This document shows, in pieces, positions 7,720 through 17,300 of a stretch of DNA of 42,533 nt. The stretch covers positions 1 to 42,533 of IMG/VR virus record IMGVR_UViG_3300037507_002052; one strand, 5' to 3'. The stretch is from a virus. A program made the position numbers and the translations under genes. Within the stretch, counting starts at the first letter, position 1. Each line of letters opens with the position of its first letter. Under the pieces are notes generated by a model that saw only the letters and a program-made list of their open reading frames with translations, was not told where the DNA came from and made no database searches.

Positions 7720-8536
7720 AGTTTATTTTCGAGGCACGCGCGATCAAGCGAGGGAAGTGATTAACCAAGTCCGGTTGTCGCTCACCGGCAAGGCTGTTGA
7801 CATGACTGGCGTTGCCAAGGGTGTTTTCCTGTCTCTTGGGTTTGCGGCGCTAACGGACATCCATGCGGACTTCGTTCGTAAGGCCCGAGGCGGAACCGGC
7901 GAAGACGGCGTGAAGTGGCCACCGCTATCCCCCAAGACGCTAGCCTACTCGCGGCGATTTGGGCCAGGGGAGCAGACACGGCTCAAGCGGGCTCACGGGC
8001 TCGGCAGAGGTCACAAGTACGCACCCGTCGGAACGGGATTGCTATCGGCGGCACAGTTGCGGCAATGGCGACTTTACTTTCGTCGCAACCTCGCATGGCT
8101 CATCACCAAGTACGATCCAGAAACCGCCAAGTCGATTGCGGCAGGCATGGCGTGGAATCGCATCAAAGCCGAAGGTGGAAAGACCAAACTCCAAGTCTAC
8201 GGCAACCGACCGCATGAAATTCTCCGAGACACGGGCGTCCTCCTCAACTCCCTCTCTCCCGGCGAACTTGGGGGCGATGGGGTTTCCTATCGCAAGCCGA
8301 CAGGGGACGGAGGCGACAACCAAATCTTTGCGGCACTCGCAAACGGCGTGATCGTCGGAACGAACGTCAAGTACGCGGCAACGCACCAATACGGCGATTC
8401 GAAACGCAGGATACCGGCCAGACCCTATTTGCCAGCCAAAGTCCCCGATCTTTGGTGGGGGCGCTGGAGCAACGCATTAAGCAACGCATTGGAAATTGGA
8501 CTCTCTCGAATGATCCAAGGGGGGGCCAGTGCTTAA
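7709..8536 (+). CDS. Phage virion morphogenesis protein (gpG/tail-S-like)
   Basis: The 275-residue product starts at TTG 7709, overlapping the previous gene by 11 bases, with GGAG at 7694-7697 as ribosome site. It is a typical Mu-G/P2-S-like protein. A segment rich in Trp/Pro-Ser (GVKWPPLSPKTLAYSRRFG) sits near residues 70-90. The closing part has GVIVGTNVKYAATHQYGDSK and RRIPARPYLP, the family's hallmark end. These proteins act in tail completion or head-tail joining. It is longer than the usual ~150-180 residues because of an insert around residues 95-165. Confidence 0.8.
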   Translation: MTTRVYFRGTRDQAREVINQVRLSLTGKAVDMTGVAKGVFLSLGFAALTDIHADFVRKARGGTGEDGVKWPPLSPKTLAYSRRFGPGEQTRLKRAHGLGRGHKYAPVGTGLLSAAQLRQWRLYFRRNLAWLITKYDPETAKSIAAGMAWNRIKAEGGKTKLQVYGNRPHEILRDTGVLLNSLSPGELGGDGVSYRKPTGDGGDNQIFAALANGVIVGTNVKYAATHQYGDSKRRIPARPYLPAKVPDLWWGRWSNALSNALEIGLSRMIQGGASA

Positions 8537-9086
8537 CGCTGAACCCTACCTTCTCGAAACCGTTCTCGATGCGGTGCAGACCGCCATGGGACTGACCGAT
8601 CAGCAATGCTCGATCGAGTCCGACGACGACTTTGTTCCTCAATGGGCTGGCGATCTGTACGTTACGGTCACTCCTGCATCGCTCAACCTTGGGCCCGTGC
8701 ATCAAACGTCAGGAACTACCAGAGACATGGAGTTCGGATGCCGAGTTGCGGCGTTCTTGCGGTCTCGCAGCGTCCCACGCGATTTGAGACGGACTCTCTT
8801 TTTGGATCAAGTCAAAGGCATCAACGCGCATCTCGACAAGATCATCAAGGCAGTGGACTGGAACCCCTCCATCACCGTATCAACCAACACGGCGCTGAAG
8901 GTTCAGGAACCCAACGCCAAGGGCTTCATTGGGTATCTGCGATTGGTTTCCGTCGATGCCAAGCCGAGAGGCGTCGTCTCAGACGTGTACGGAGCCGCAA
9001 ACCAAGGCGGGACTGGCGTCGATGTCTACGCGGGAATCACTCGCGGCGCGGTCTTTGGTCGATTGCGGAGGATGGAAACGCTATGA
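8529..9086 (+). CDS. Tail terminator/tail-end protein, probable
   Basis: The 185-residue product starts at GTG 8529, 8 bases inside the previous gene. It has an N-terminal helix (PYLLETVLDAVQTAMGL) followed by strands (DLYVTVTPASLNLGP) and a helix-loop region (SVPRDLRRTLFLDQVKGINAH). This is the size and secondary-structure pattern of phage tail-terminator proteins, which cap the tail tube and join it to the neck. The position, after the morphogenesis gene and before the tail-tube gene, agrees. The assignment is from context and fold pattern only. Confidence 0.55.
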   Translation: MLNAEPYLLETVLDAVQTAMGLTDQQCSIESDDDFVPQWAGDLYVTVTPASLNLGPVHQTSGTTRDMEFGCRVAAFLRSRSVPRDLRRTLFLDQVKGINAHLDKIIKAVDWNPSITVSTNTALKVQEPNAKGFIGYLRLVSVDAKPRGVVSDVYGAANQGGTGVDVYAGITRGAVFGRLRRMETL

Positions 9087-9469
9087 GCGGCATCGTCATT
9101 CCTCGGGACCGAACGGACAAACAACCACCTACTGGTTACTGCCTCAACCCAGAATGCGCAGTGGACAACCAGCGTTATGAGTTCGAGGTCAAGCACGATC
9201 GATTCGCGTGTCCGAAGTGCGGAGCCAGCAAGCCACCGATTGTCGGACTATTGGTCCTGACGCATTGGTTTGTACCGGCAAAGAACGGTCCCATTGAAGA
9301 CGGAGGCGGTTTGCGGTTCAAACTCGCTTGCGATGACAAACGTGCGTATTTGGCCACGTTTACGAATCTTGAAGCGGCAACCAAAGTCCTGGACCTTGTG
9401 AACTGCCCAGGGTGTTTGAAGTGGGACGAAGATCAACGCCGAAAGGCGGGAACTTTTTTTAGGAGATAG
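9083..9469 (+). CDS. Zinc-ribbon protein in the neck/tail block, unknown role
   Basis: The 128-residue product starts at ATG 9083 (ATGA overlap with the previous stop). Three cysteine pairs are visible: CLNPEC near residues 19-24, CPKC near 45-48, and CPGC near 110-113. They probably form one or two zinc-binding knuckles. Between them is a hydrophobic stretch (IVGLLVLTHWFV) and a charged beta region. A zinc-binding protein between tail-end and tail-tube genes is unusual. It might be a tail assembly factor or a protein that binds packaged DNA. No family is recognised. Confidence 0.55.
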   Translation: MSGIVIPRDRTDKQPPTGYCLNPECAVDNQRYEFEVKHDRFACPKCGASKPPIVGLLVLTHWFVPAKNGPIEDGGGLRFKLACDDKRAYLATFTNLEAATKVLDLVNCPGCLKWDEDQRRKAGTFFRR

Positions 9470-9474
9470 GAACT

Positions 9475-9954
9475 ATGGGATTCACAAGCGGTGCCTATTC
9501 GGCGACGTGGAACAATTTGGCTTGCGGACAGTCGAAAGACGGATACCGGATCAGCCATCAATTCATGAAACGCCTCATCACTGGCGACAAGTGGGGCGAC
9601 ACCCCGCAAGACGCGATCGTTCGCGGGATCGATGTGACCATCGAGTTCACGCTGATTGAGTTCGACGGCGCAGCGGTACAGACCCTAATGAACCCTTACG
9701 GGACGGGTTACACCGCAGGCCAGATCGGACGCCTTGATGTCGGCGCTGGCGGTGCGGGTGCTTTCTGCAAGCAGTTGGTGCTGACCGCACTGCAAACGAA
9801 CCCTGGGCCGCTCCCTGCGACGATCACATTCCCTCGCACCATCTTGCATGAAAACTTCCCGGTCACGCTGTTGCAAGCGCCAGACCTCCGCGAAGTTCCA
9901 ATTCGCTTGCGAGCGTATCCCGATCTGAGTACCGGAGCGTTCCAGTCGGCATAA
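9475..9954 (+). CDS. Major tail tube protein, probable
   Basis: The 159-residue product starts at ATG 9475 with an AGGAG ribosome site at 9461-9465. It is beta-rich: FTSGAYSATWNNLACGQSK, then TPQDAIVRGIDVTIEFTLIE, with a helix-like middle, and a closing VPIRLRAYPDLSTGAF. This pattern (a bulk polymer subunit with long strands, 'IRGIDVTIEFTL...' followed by a final strand pair) fits tail-tube proteins. It sits immediately before the long tape-measure candidate. Alternatives are another tail structural subunit. Confidence 0.7.
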   Translation: MGFTSGAYSATWNNLACGQSKDGYRISHQFMKRLITGDKWGDTPQDAIVRGIDVTIEFTLIEFDGAAVQTLMNPYGTGYTAGQIGRLDVGAGGAGAFCKQLVLTALQTNPGPLPATITFPRTILHENFPVTLLQAPDLREVPIRLRAYPDLSTGAFQSA

Positions 9955-9963
9955 GCGACAGCG

Positions 9964-12150
9964 ATGGATGGCGCACAGTTTCACATCGTCCTCGTTGACG
10001 ACACAAACGCGAGTGTAGCGAATCCGGCCAAGCCGGAAGCAACTACCTCCGCGCCTCCACCGACCGCGAAGCCAGACACGCAACCCACTGGTGCAACGAA
10101 AAAAGCCGATCGGCCCACTGACGGAGCCGATACCCGTGCCACCCCGGCAAAATCAGGGGCCGATCGGACGCACAAAACCGAAAAGAGCGATGCGGACAAA
10201 ATCAAACATGCTGCGCTCGAAATCGTAGACTTGGCACATTTCACTCGCGCGATAAACACTCTATCTGACGTGATTGCGCGATCCAAGACGATTGTGGAGG
10301 GTGGCGTTTCTCTCTACAAGATGCTGTTTGCTAGACCAGCAGAGAAAGCAACACCGCAAAAACAAGAGACGCCCAAAAAGACCGAAGCGGAGCCAGTTGC
10401 GAAGCCGGAGCCCGTTGCCGAGACTCCACCACCAGAGCCAGTTGCGAAGCCGGAGCCCGTTGCCGAGACTCCACCACCAGAGCCAGTTGCGAAGCCGGAG
10501 CCCGTTGCCGAGACTCCACCACCAGAGCCAGCCGCGAAGCCGGAACCTGTTGCCGAGACTGAGCCTGTAAGTGAATCGCCTGAATCTAAGCCGGTTCGAA
10601 CGGAAGATATATTTGGCTATTCCGCGCCAGACGAATGGCTTGCAAAAAGGGCGCAAAAACGCAAGCTGGATGCAGAGTCTCTACCGCCACCGCTACCATC
10701 TCCCAACTCTTCACCGCCACCACCGCTACCGCAACCAAAAGTCTCTTCGCCACCATTGGCAGCTAAGCCGGAAGATCGCGTTGATACGCTGTTCGATCGT
10801 ATCACCGATGGTATTGCACAGTTATTTGACCCTCCAACGGCCAAGCCAGAACCACCATCGAAACCAGCAACACCGCCACCCGCGAAGCCGACTGAAACCA
10901 CCAGAGCAGAGCCGGGAGTGCTAGAGAAGTCGTTGGAGTGGATGCGATCGCTTTTCCGTTCGTTGCAGCCAGCGAGAACAGAAGCGACAAAGCTAACCGC
11001 AACGCCAAAGACTGACGCAAAGCCGGACAGACACCAAGTTGCGGCCAGCAGTGAAACAAAAGCAAAACCCACATCGACTAAAGACGAATCGCTAGTTAGT
11101 GCAGTAACGACCAGCGCCAACGCAACCGTAGCCGCAATCGAGGACGCAGCGGTTCAGATTGTTGCCGCGATCGAAAGATCGCAGCCGCACGGGAAAGAGG
11201 AAAACAAAATCGGCAAAGCTGACGAATCGCAACACCGATTGCAGCGAATGCAGCAAGTGTCCAAAGAAACGGGATTTGCTAAAGAAACCTCCAGAAAACA
11301 AAAAGCATCGAATGACTCAATTGACTATTCTGGGGCACCAAAAAAATCTCCCCCTCCAATTGAACCGGCAGCAAGCGTTGCAACCACCGAGGCAGTTGCA
11401 ACAGAAGCCGCAGTGACCGAAGGTGCGGCGGTCGCCGAGGGGGCCGCAGTCGCCGAAGCGTCTACCGCAGCCGCAGCAGGCATGACCGAAGCGGCTGTCG
11501 CAGCAGGCGCAGCAGCCGCACCATTGCTTATCGTCGCAGCAGCAGCAGTGGGAGCCGCTATGGCAATCGACGCACTATACAAAGCGTCGATACGCCAAGC
11601 GGATGAACTAGAACAGTATTCCGCAGCCATCGCCATTCAACGCTCGCAAACCGACGTGCGTCGGCAAATGCGATTGGTCGATCGAGCAGAGGAGCGAGGC
11701 GACAAGCTGGCCAAGCTAGGAGAAGCACAGGACAAAGTAGAGGAGGCAATCGCAAAGCTAGGGGATGCCGTTACCGATTTGTTCGTTGACCGAGCGGACC
11801 AAATCATTATGGTCCTCACCGGGGCGACGTGGGCAATCGAAAAAAGCGGCCAATCTATCGACGTGATAGGTGCCGTATTGAACGTCATCGACGCCATGAT
11901 TCGAGACTACATCAGTTGGAATGAGAACGAAGCAGCGGAGGATGCAGCGGTCGCGAAAGCGCAACAACAACTCCAGGAACGCATGACGAAATTGTTGACG
12001 TTCCAGACCGAGTTGATGAAGGAAGACCATACCGACACCTCTAGGGATCCAATGTTCCAAATGCTGACTCAGGCGTTTGGACCGAACGCGGGTGGCCAGA
12101 TCAACCCGGCGGACGTGCAGAACTGGATCGCAGCGATGAGGAACCTGTAA
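9964..12150 (+). CDS. Tape measure protein, probable (Pro-rich N-terminal half)
   Basis: The 728-residue product is the longest pure tail protein here. Residues 1-400 are low-complexity, rich in Pro, Ala, Lys, Glu and Thr, with a 15-residue repeat EPVAKPEPVAETPPP present three times plus a degenerate fourth (residues 143-202). Residues about 480-540 form an Ala-rich hydrophobic region (AAPLLIVAAAAVGAAMAIDAL) that may be a membrane segment. Residues 540-728 are helical and charged, possibly coiled coil. Tape measures set tail length and help DNA enter through the inner membrane, and hydrophobic segments fit this. The Pro-rich half is not typical. No muralytic domain is visible. Confidence 0.62.
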   Translation: MDGAQFHIVLVDDTNASVANPAKPEATTSAPPPTAKPDTQPTGATKKADRPTDGADTRATPAKSGADRTHKTEKSDADKIKHAALEIVDLAHFTRAINTLSDVIARSKTIVEGGVSLYKMLFARPAEKATPQKQETPKKTEAEPVAKPEPVAETPPPEPVAKPEPVAETPPPEPVAKPEPVAETPPPEPAAKPEPVAETEPVSESPESKPVRTEDIFGYSAPDEWLAKRAQKRKLDAESLPPPLPSPNSSPPPPLPQPKVSSPPLAAKPEDRVDTLFDRITDGIAQLFDPPTAKPEPPSKPATPPPAKPTETTRAEPGVLEKSLEWMRSLFRSLQPARTEATKLTATPKTDAKPDRHQVAASSETKAKPTSTKDESLVSAVTTSANATVAAIEDAAVQIVAAIERSQPHGKEENKIGKADESQHRLQRMQQVSKETGFAKETSRKQKASNDSIDYSGAPKKSPPPIEPAASVATTEAVATEAAVTEGAAVAEGAAVAEASTAAAAGMTEAAVAAGAAAAPLLIVAAAAVGAAMAIDALYKASIRQADELEQYSAAIAIQRSQTDVRRQMRLVDRAEERGDKLAKLGEAQDKVEEAIAKLGDAVTDLFVDRADQIIMVLTGATWAIEKSGQSIDVIGAVLNVIDAMIRDYISWNENEAAEDAAVAKAQQQLQERMTKLLTFQTELMKEDHTDTSRDPMFQMLTQAFGPNAGGQINPADVQNWIAAMRNL
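10390..10569 (+). repeat. 45-bp tandem coding repeat, 3 exact + 1 diverged
   Basis: Units start at 10390, 10435 and 10480 and each encodes EPVAKPEPVAETPPP. A fourth at 10525-10569 has several changes, ending in PEPVAETEPV. The first three copies are nearly identical at the base level, which indicates recent expansion. Confidence 0.85.
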
Positions 12151-13820
12151 TGCCAGCCGCATTCGATGAACTTACCTACGAAGGAATCTCGCTCGGCATG
12201 GGGCAAAAACGCACCGTCGAGATTGAGGTTGTTCCAACACCCGACCGTAGGCAAACACAATACCATCGAATCAAGATCGAGGTAGATGCCGTCGTTGTTC
12301 CAAGCGTCGGCGACACGATCGAAGACATACGACGCATATTGACCCGCAACGGTGGCAACCTCAAAGCAACAGGGATCGGGATCGGGTTTGATTTGAATGT
12401 AGGCGGCAGCGCCAGCATGACGGACGTGGAGGGAGGCCCGTTCCCAAAACTTCTCGCATTGCGGCCCATGGCAGCGGCAAACGCACCCACCGCCGTCGAG
12501 GTTCGTTGGTCGGTAGAGGTTTGCATTTTTATTGCCGAAAGTTCGGGATCGGAACTGGAGCATATTGGCTCGTTTAGTTACTCCCAATCCTACTCGTTGG
12601 ATCCAGGTGGATGGACCACTCGCACCATATCCGGGCAGTTGACGGTAGCTAAGACGTTTGATGGACCAAACAAAATAGACCATAACGCCGACTTCTATCG
12701 AGACAAGCTTGATTTTACCAAACCTGTTGGCTACGAGCGGTCGCAGCGATACGAACTCAGTGCGGACAAGGCGACGTTGGGATTCACTGTCACCGACACG
12801 CAAATTCCGACCCGGAACCCCTACCCGCCCGGCGTGGTGCATATCGAGGCATCGCATCGAGTTACAAAATCTCGCTCTCAAATGGCGACTACCAAGCACT
12901 CGCTGTCGATGCGAGTAGAGATTGCAGCCGATCAACCCATGTCGTATGCGTGGTTTATTTTTCAGCAAATTGCACTACGCAGAATTGAGTACGCTCGCGG
13001 GAGCGGATCACAAATACTGGTCGATCAGATTGATGTGGAGGAAGACATCTTCGGCACAGGAGTGTCGGCATCGATTTCTTACCGCACCCTGGGCGATATG
13101 TCGAACTGGCTCGGGGCGTCGGGTTTATTTAGTCAATTATGGGTGACATGGGACGAGTGGGAAGACTCGATGCACGGCATGGAGCATTGCCGAGGTATCT
13201 CGCAACTCACTCCCGACCCAGTAAATCAGGACCGATTGGTAAATCACGAACACCCTGAAATCCCAGAGGTGAAAGATTTGCAAATCGTCTACGACCGAAC
13301 GACGCCATTGGCTGGAGCCCTTTGCAATCCGCTACCGCCACCAAACGCTAGTTGGGCGCACTTTGAGGCGTACTTCGACATCAAACAATCCGCCTTAGAG
13401 AAAGACCAATGGATCCCCTTGGGACCAGAAGTGGTAGAAGATGGCGTGATTAACCTGAACGAACTGCAACAGGCCGGACGCGGTAGCCGCGCGGAGATCC
13501 CATCGATCCTCCCCGTGTACCCAGGAGCCGCGACCAAGATTATCTACCGAGGCATGGCTGTGCGCGTCGGGTACGAGATCCCGATGCCGAAGCTCGTCAT
13601 TGGCAACGTGCAGTTGAAGATGATTGAAAAAAGTTTCAAGCCTGCCTACCTCGGCACGTTCTATTGCCAACCCGTATTCGCAGCGAAATGGGAAATCGAA
13701 TACGTTTGCCGGGATTTGGCCGAAAGTCATTCGGCAGGCATTTTGACCGACGGAACTGGAAAAGGCGGTTCATCGAGTTACTCGGGCAGTCCGGGTAATC
13801 AACCGCCAAACAACCCCTAG
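12150..13820 (+). CDS. Large tail/baseplate protein, unknown
   Basis: The 556-residue product starts at ATG 12150, overlapping the tape-measure stop by one base (TAATG). It is beta-rich with little low complexity until a Gly/Ser/Pro-rich tail (GKGGSSSYSGSPGN). No family is recognised. Position directly after the tape measure suggests a distal-tail or hub-type component. The N-terminal ~140 residues (TYEGISLGMGQKRTVEIEV, then strands) could be a domain for polymer assembly. A Trp/Glu-rich stretch (WVTWDEWEDSMHGMEH) lies near residue 335. Confidence 0.5.
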   Translation: MPAAFDELTYEGISLGMGQKRTVEIEVVPTPDRRQTQYHRIKIEVDAVVVPSVGDTIEDIRRILTRNGGNLKATGIGIGFDLNVGGSASMTDVEGGPFPKLLALRPMAAANAPTAVEVRWSVEVCIFIAESSGSELEHIGSFSYSQSYSLDPGGWTTRTISGQLTVAKTFDGPNKIDHNADFYRDKLDFTKPVGYERSQRYELSADKATLGFTVTDTQIPTRNPYPPGVVHIEASHRVTKSRSQMATTKHSLSMRVEIAADQPMSYAWFIFQQIALRRIEYARGSGSQILVDQIDVEEDIFGTGVSASISYRTLGDMSNWLGASGLFSQLWVTWDEWEDSMHGMEHCRGISQLTPDPVNQDRLVNHEHPEIPEVKDLQIVYDRTTPLAGALCNPLPPPNASWAHFEAYFDIKQSALEKDQWIPLGPEVVEDGVINLNELQQAGRGSRAEIPSILPVYPGAATKIIYRGMAVRVGYEIPMPKLVIGNVQLKMIEKSFKPAYLGTFYCQPVFAAKWEIEYVCRDLAESHSAGILTDGTGKGGSSSYSGSPGNQPPNNP

Positions 13821-13838
13821 TGAAAGGATCGAATCGAA

Positions 13839-14165
13839 GTGGCACACATCGACCTGAAAGACGAATCGTTTTCAGTCGTCATCCAAAAGACGGGAGCCGA
13901 GCCGGTGACGGTGGCGGTCGATCTCTTGGAGACGCGGTTAATGTTCGAAGACATGGAGAAGCGGTTCCCGCTCGAACGGCGTGACGGACTGGTCTACGCA
14001 TCGCGCGATTTCCTTCGCGCAGCCGCAAACGAACTTAAAGAGATGGGAGTCACCGACGCGACTCCGACCATGGCGTTCCAACTGTGGAGCCGACTCGGTG
14101 AAGTTGCCGAAGCGGTAAAAAAAAATACGAACGAAGGATCCGAGTCGGATGGGAGTACGGGCTAA
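13839..14165 (+). CDS. Tail assembly chaperone, short (gpG-like) form
   Basis: The 108-residue product starts at GTG 13839, after a GAAAGG ribosome-like site at 13820-13825. It is acidic and mixed alpha/beta (SFSVVIQKTGAEPVTVAVDL, then RRDGLVYASRDFLRAAANEL). Its reading frame carries a run of nine A residues (14117-14125) just before its end, and the alternative frame after it remains open for another 86 codons. This is the organisation of the lambda G/GT chaperones that bind the tape measure. Here the gene follows the tape-measure gene rather than preceding it, which is unusual. The short form is made when no frameshift occurs. Confidence 0.6.
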   Translation: MAHIDLKDESFSVVIQKTGAEPVTVAVDLLETRLMFEDMEKRFPLERRDGLVYASRDFLRAAANELKEMGVTDATPTMAFQLWSRLGEVAEAVKKNTNEGSESDGSTG

Positions 14166-14386
14166 ACCCGTTCGATCTGCACGCCGAGCAAATCGTGGCG
14201 CTGCAGGAGATGCTTCCAGCGCTCCAAGCCAAGCGGAAGATTGACGAGGGGAACTACGACGCGACCAACTACCAACAAGTGTACGAACTTTGGCTCCGAG
14301 CCTACGGTGACGAAGAACTAGCACAACAAGCGAAATCCAAGGCCGTGCAACTCTACGTTGACAAGGCTTGCGGAGGAAAAATATGA
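13839..14386 (+). CDS. Tail assembly chaperone, -1 frameshift form (gpGT-like)
   Basis: If ribosomes slip back one base on A AAA AAA at 14117-14123, translation passes from frame 0 into the -1 frame and ends at TGA 14384-14386. This gives a 182-residue fusion. The -1 frame has a stop at 14099-14101, 16 bases before the slip site, is then open to 14386, and has no good start codon until GTG 14195. So slippage is the simplest way to express it. The extension is helical and charged (LHAEQIVALQEMLPALQAK; YQQVYELWLRAYGDEELAQQ), as expected for a T-domain. The stop overlaps the portal-fusion start (ATGA). Confidence 0.6.
14117..14123 (+). other. Slippery heptamer A AAA AAA (-1 frameshift site)
   Basis: The frame-0 codons are GTA AAA AAA AAT at 14115-14126. 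The nine-A run at 14117-14125 lets both tRNA-Lys re-pair one base upstream. No clear downstream stem-loop was seen by eye. Confidence 0.6.
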
Positions 14387-17300
14387 ACCAAATCAACGAC
14401 GCACTGAAACGACCGACCGCTAAGACCAAAGGCTACGCGCCGATCCAAACATGGTGGCTGCGACGGCACCAAAAGCTACCACCGCTTACGTTTCAGATCA
14501 TCGAGCAAATGCTTCTCGATGAGACGATTCAGATCGGACTAGCAGCCCGGCGGGCGATTGTTCAGGGCGTCGAGTTTGGCTATGAGGTCAACGGCCAATG
14601 GCAAGTGGGCGTGATGTGCGGGGACGAGGCCGTTGGCGCTTGGGTGATGCGTCAGATTCGCAAGCTATGGGACTGTGCCATCGAGCATCTCGCGTCCGCT
14701 CAAATCTATGGCTGGGCCGGGTGCGAAGTCATCTGGGAGCGTTCTGACGAATTTGGGACGTGGGAAATCTCCACCATCGAACAGCGACACGCAAACGATG
14801 TTCGAATGCTGCTCGATCCCGACACCGGGCGATCCTGTGGCATTCGGTTTCAACGAGTGAAGGGAGCCCCCGAAGGCTACTTGGATTTGCGGCATCCCGA
14901 GTGTCTGTTCCATTCCTACAACGCTTTTCCTGGCGAACACTACGGCACAACCGTACTGCAAGGCTCGTATCGCGCTTGGGCCGACAAGCACCTCGATGGC
15001 GGTGCTGTGGATGTTCGGCGATTGTTCATGCACAAAGACGCGTATGGTGGGGCCGACCTGCGCTACCCCGAGGGATCGACCGACATCGGGACCGTAGACA
15101 ACCCGCACGAAGTCGCCAACCGGGAACTGGCCCGCGAAATCGTCGAGCAGATTGAAGCCGGAGGGGTAACGACCACTCCAGCCCAGTACGACGACAAAGG
15201 CAACCCGATGTGGAACCTCACACGCGCCACCGTCCCGGCGAACCCGTCGCACATCCTCCAGTACCCTGGGGATCTCGATGGGGAGATGCTACGCGGGATG
15301 TTCGTTCCCGATGGCGTTCTCAAGGCCGACGACGCAGGCTCTTGGCAAGGCCGATTGATTCCCATGGGGATCCTCTACGCGAACCTCGACCCGTGGGTGC
15401 GGACGATCATCAACGACATGCGAGAGCAGCTACTAGAGCCCGGCATCATCAATAACTTCGGACGCATGATCCCGTTCGACGTGAAGCACAAGCCACTAGC
15501 CAAGCAGGCGCTCGAAGCTCAGCGTCAACCGCAAGCGATGGGCATGGATCCCGGCATGGGAGGCATGGACGGCGGAATGGGCATGGATCCCGGTATGGAT
15601 CCCATGGGAGGCATGGACGATGGTGGAGACGATCCAAATGCGGGACCAGACCCTAATGGGCCGTCCATGATGGGTGTCAAGTTCGATGCAGTGCAAGCCG
15701 TTGGAGAGGGAGTGTTGTCGGCTGCGAATGTTGTGAAAGCAGCGATGATTGCGCTCGGAGAAAGCGATCCGCAACTAATGGCTGCGATGCGAGCCCCCAA
15801 AGGATACACCAAAGACAAACCTCTAGTCATCGCCGGAAACGAATACCATGGAGGCATGTTTGTTCCTTCGGATGTTGTTGAGAAAGCTACTCCAGAACAA
15901 CGCAGAGAGCTTGAGAGCGGAGAAAAAGCGACTGACGAGGAGGAACCAAAGTCCGACCCGAAACCGTTACCTGTAAAAGCTCCCTCGCTTAGAGAGAAAA
16001 GCAAGTTCCATGACAAATGGTCGATGACATTGCAGGCCGGGCACAAGCTGACACTCAAGAGCGGTCACAAAGCCCAAATCATTAGCCAACGCAAAGGCGG
16101 TAAGCTGTTTTACACGGTTCGGCATTACGACCCATCTCGCAAGCGGACTGATTACGATCGAACCTTTACACACATTGCCGATGCGGCGGACTTTGCTTCG
16201 ATGGTATTGCACCATCACTCCAGCCAGACCGCACCAAAAGCGACAAAACCAGCGCAGACGAGCGCAGCACCCAAGCCCAAGCGAGGAAGCCTAAACGAGC
16301 GGAACTACTCATACAAGTCCACCAAGTTCTTTTCAAGCGGCGTGAAATCTAAGTTCAAGGATAACCTGGAGGCTTTGCGTACTCTCAAGTTGATCGAAGA
16401 CGAGGATCGCGAAGCAACCCCGGAGGAAAAAGAAAAGATTTCTAAGTTCGTTGGGTGGGGACAGATGCCAGGACTGTTCAACGATTACCACGAACGTCTT
16501 TATTACGATCGCGACGACCTATCCGAAGAACTTCGGAGGATCGCAACCAACTCCAAGGAACAGGACAAATGGGACAAGGAGCGGAAGGAACTCAAAACCC
16601 TGTTGGGCCAGGATGGCTACGAAGCGGCTAGAGCATCCGTAATCAACGGGCATTACACCCACCCCGAAGTTGTCAAGAAGCAATGGGAGATGGCAAAGCG
16701 GCTAGGCTTCACAGGCGGAAAAATGCTGGAGCCCGCCGTTGGTGGAGGTTACTACCTTGGGTTCATGCCGGAAGACGTAAAAAGCAATACGGCCATTACG
16801 GCGGTTGAGATGGATCCAGGATCGGCGACGATCGCGAAAGCACTCTACCCGGATGCTAATGTCGTTGTTTCTCCGTTCGAGCAATACAAGACACCAGACA
16901 ACTACTTCGATCTTGTTGCGACCAATGTTCCATTCGATGAATCGCAAATCATACGGGATTCCAAGTTAGGCAATTTGCGCCCCAACCTCCACGATTACTA
17001 TTTCCTTCGCTCAGCCCAAACTACCAAGCCGGGTGGGTTGGCAATGCTTATTACGAGCGCTGGGACGATGGACAAGATTTCCCCCGATGTTCGGAAGGCG
17101 ATCGACGCAGACATGGAGTTTGTGTCCGCCGTTCGATTCCCAGGGACCATGCACAAAGAGAATGCTGGAACCGAAGTCGTTACCGATTTAGTGATTCTTC
17201 GCAAGAAGGGAGCGGTTCCAGAGGATACTCCTGATGAAGTGCCACCGGAAGCATTGCCATCCTACGGGATTGCAAAGCGGCGCATAGTTGGTGTGCAGAA

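Noticed and set aside
10390-10569. CRISPR-like array
   Set aside because: Repeats are contiguous, in frame and without spacers. They encode protein.
10261-10656. Minus-strand open frame rich in repeated Trp/Leu/Arg
   Set aside because: It is the complement of the Pro-rich tape-measure repeat and has no ribosome site or family resemblance.
14368-14382. TTG start for the giant protein
   Set aside because: It lies over the ribosome site GGAGGA. The ATG at 14383 has the right spacing.
14195-14386. Independent gene starting at GTG 14195
   Set aside because: No ribosome site was seen, and the frame is open back to the A-run, so frameshift expression explains it better.
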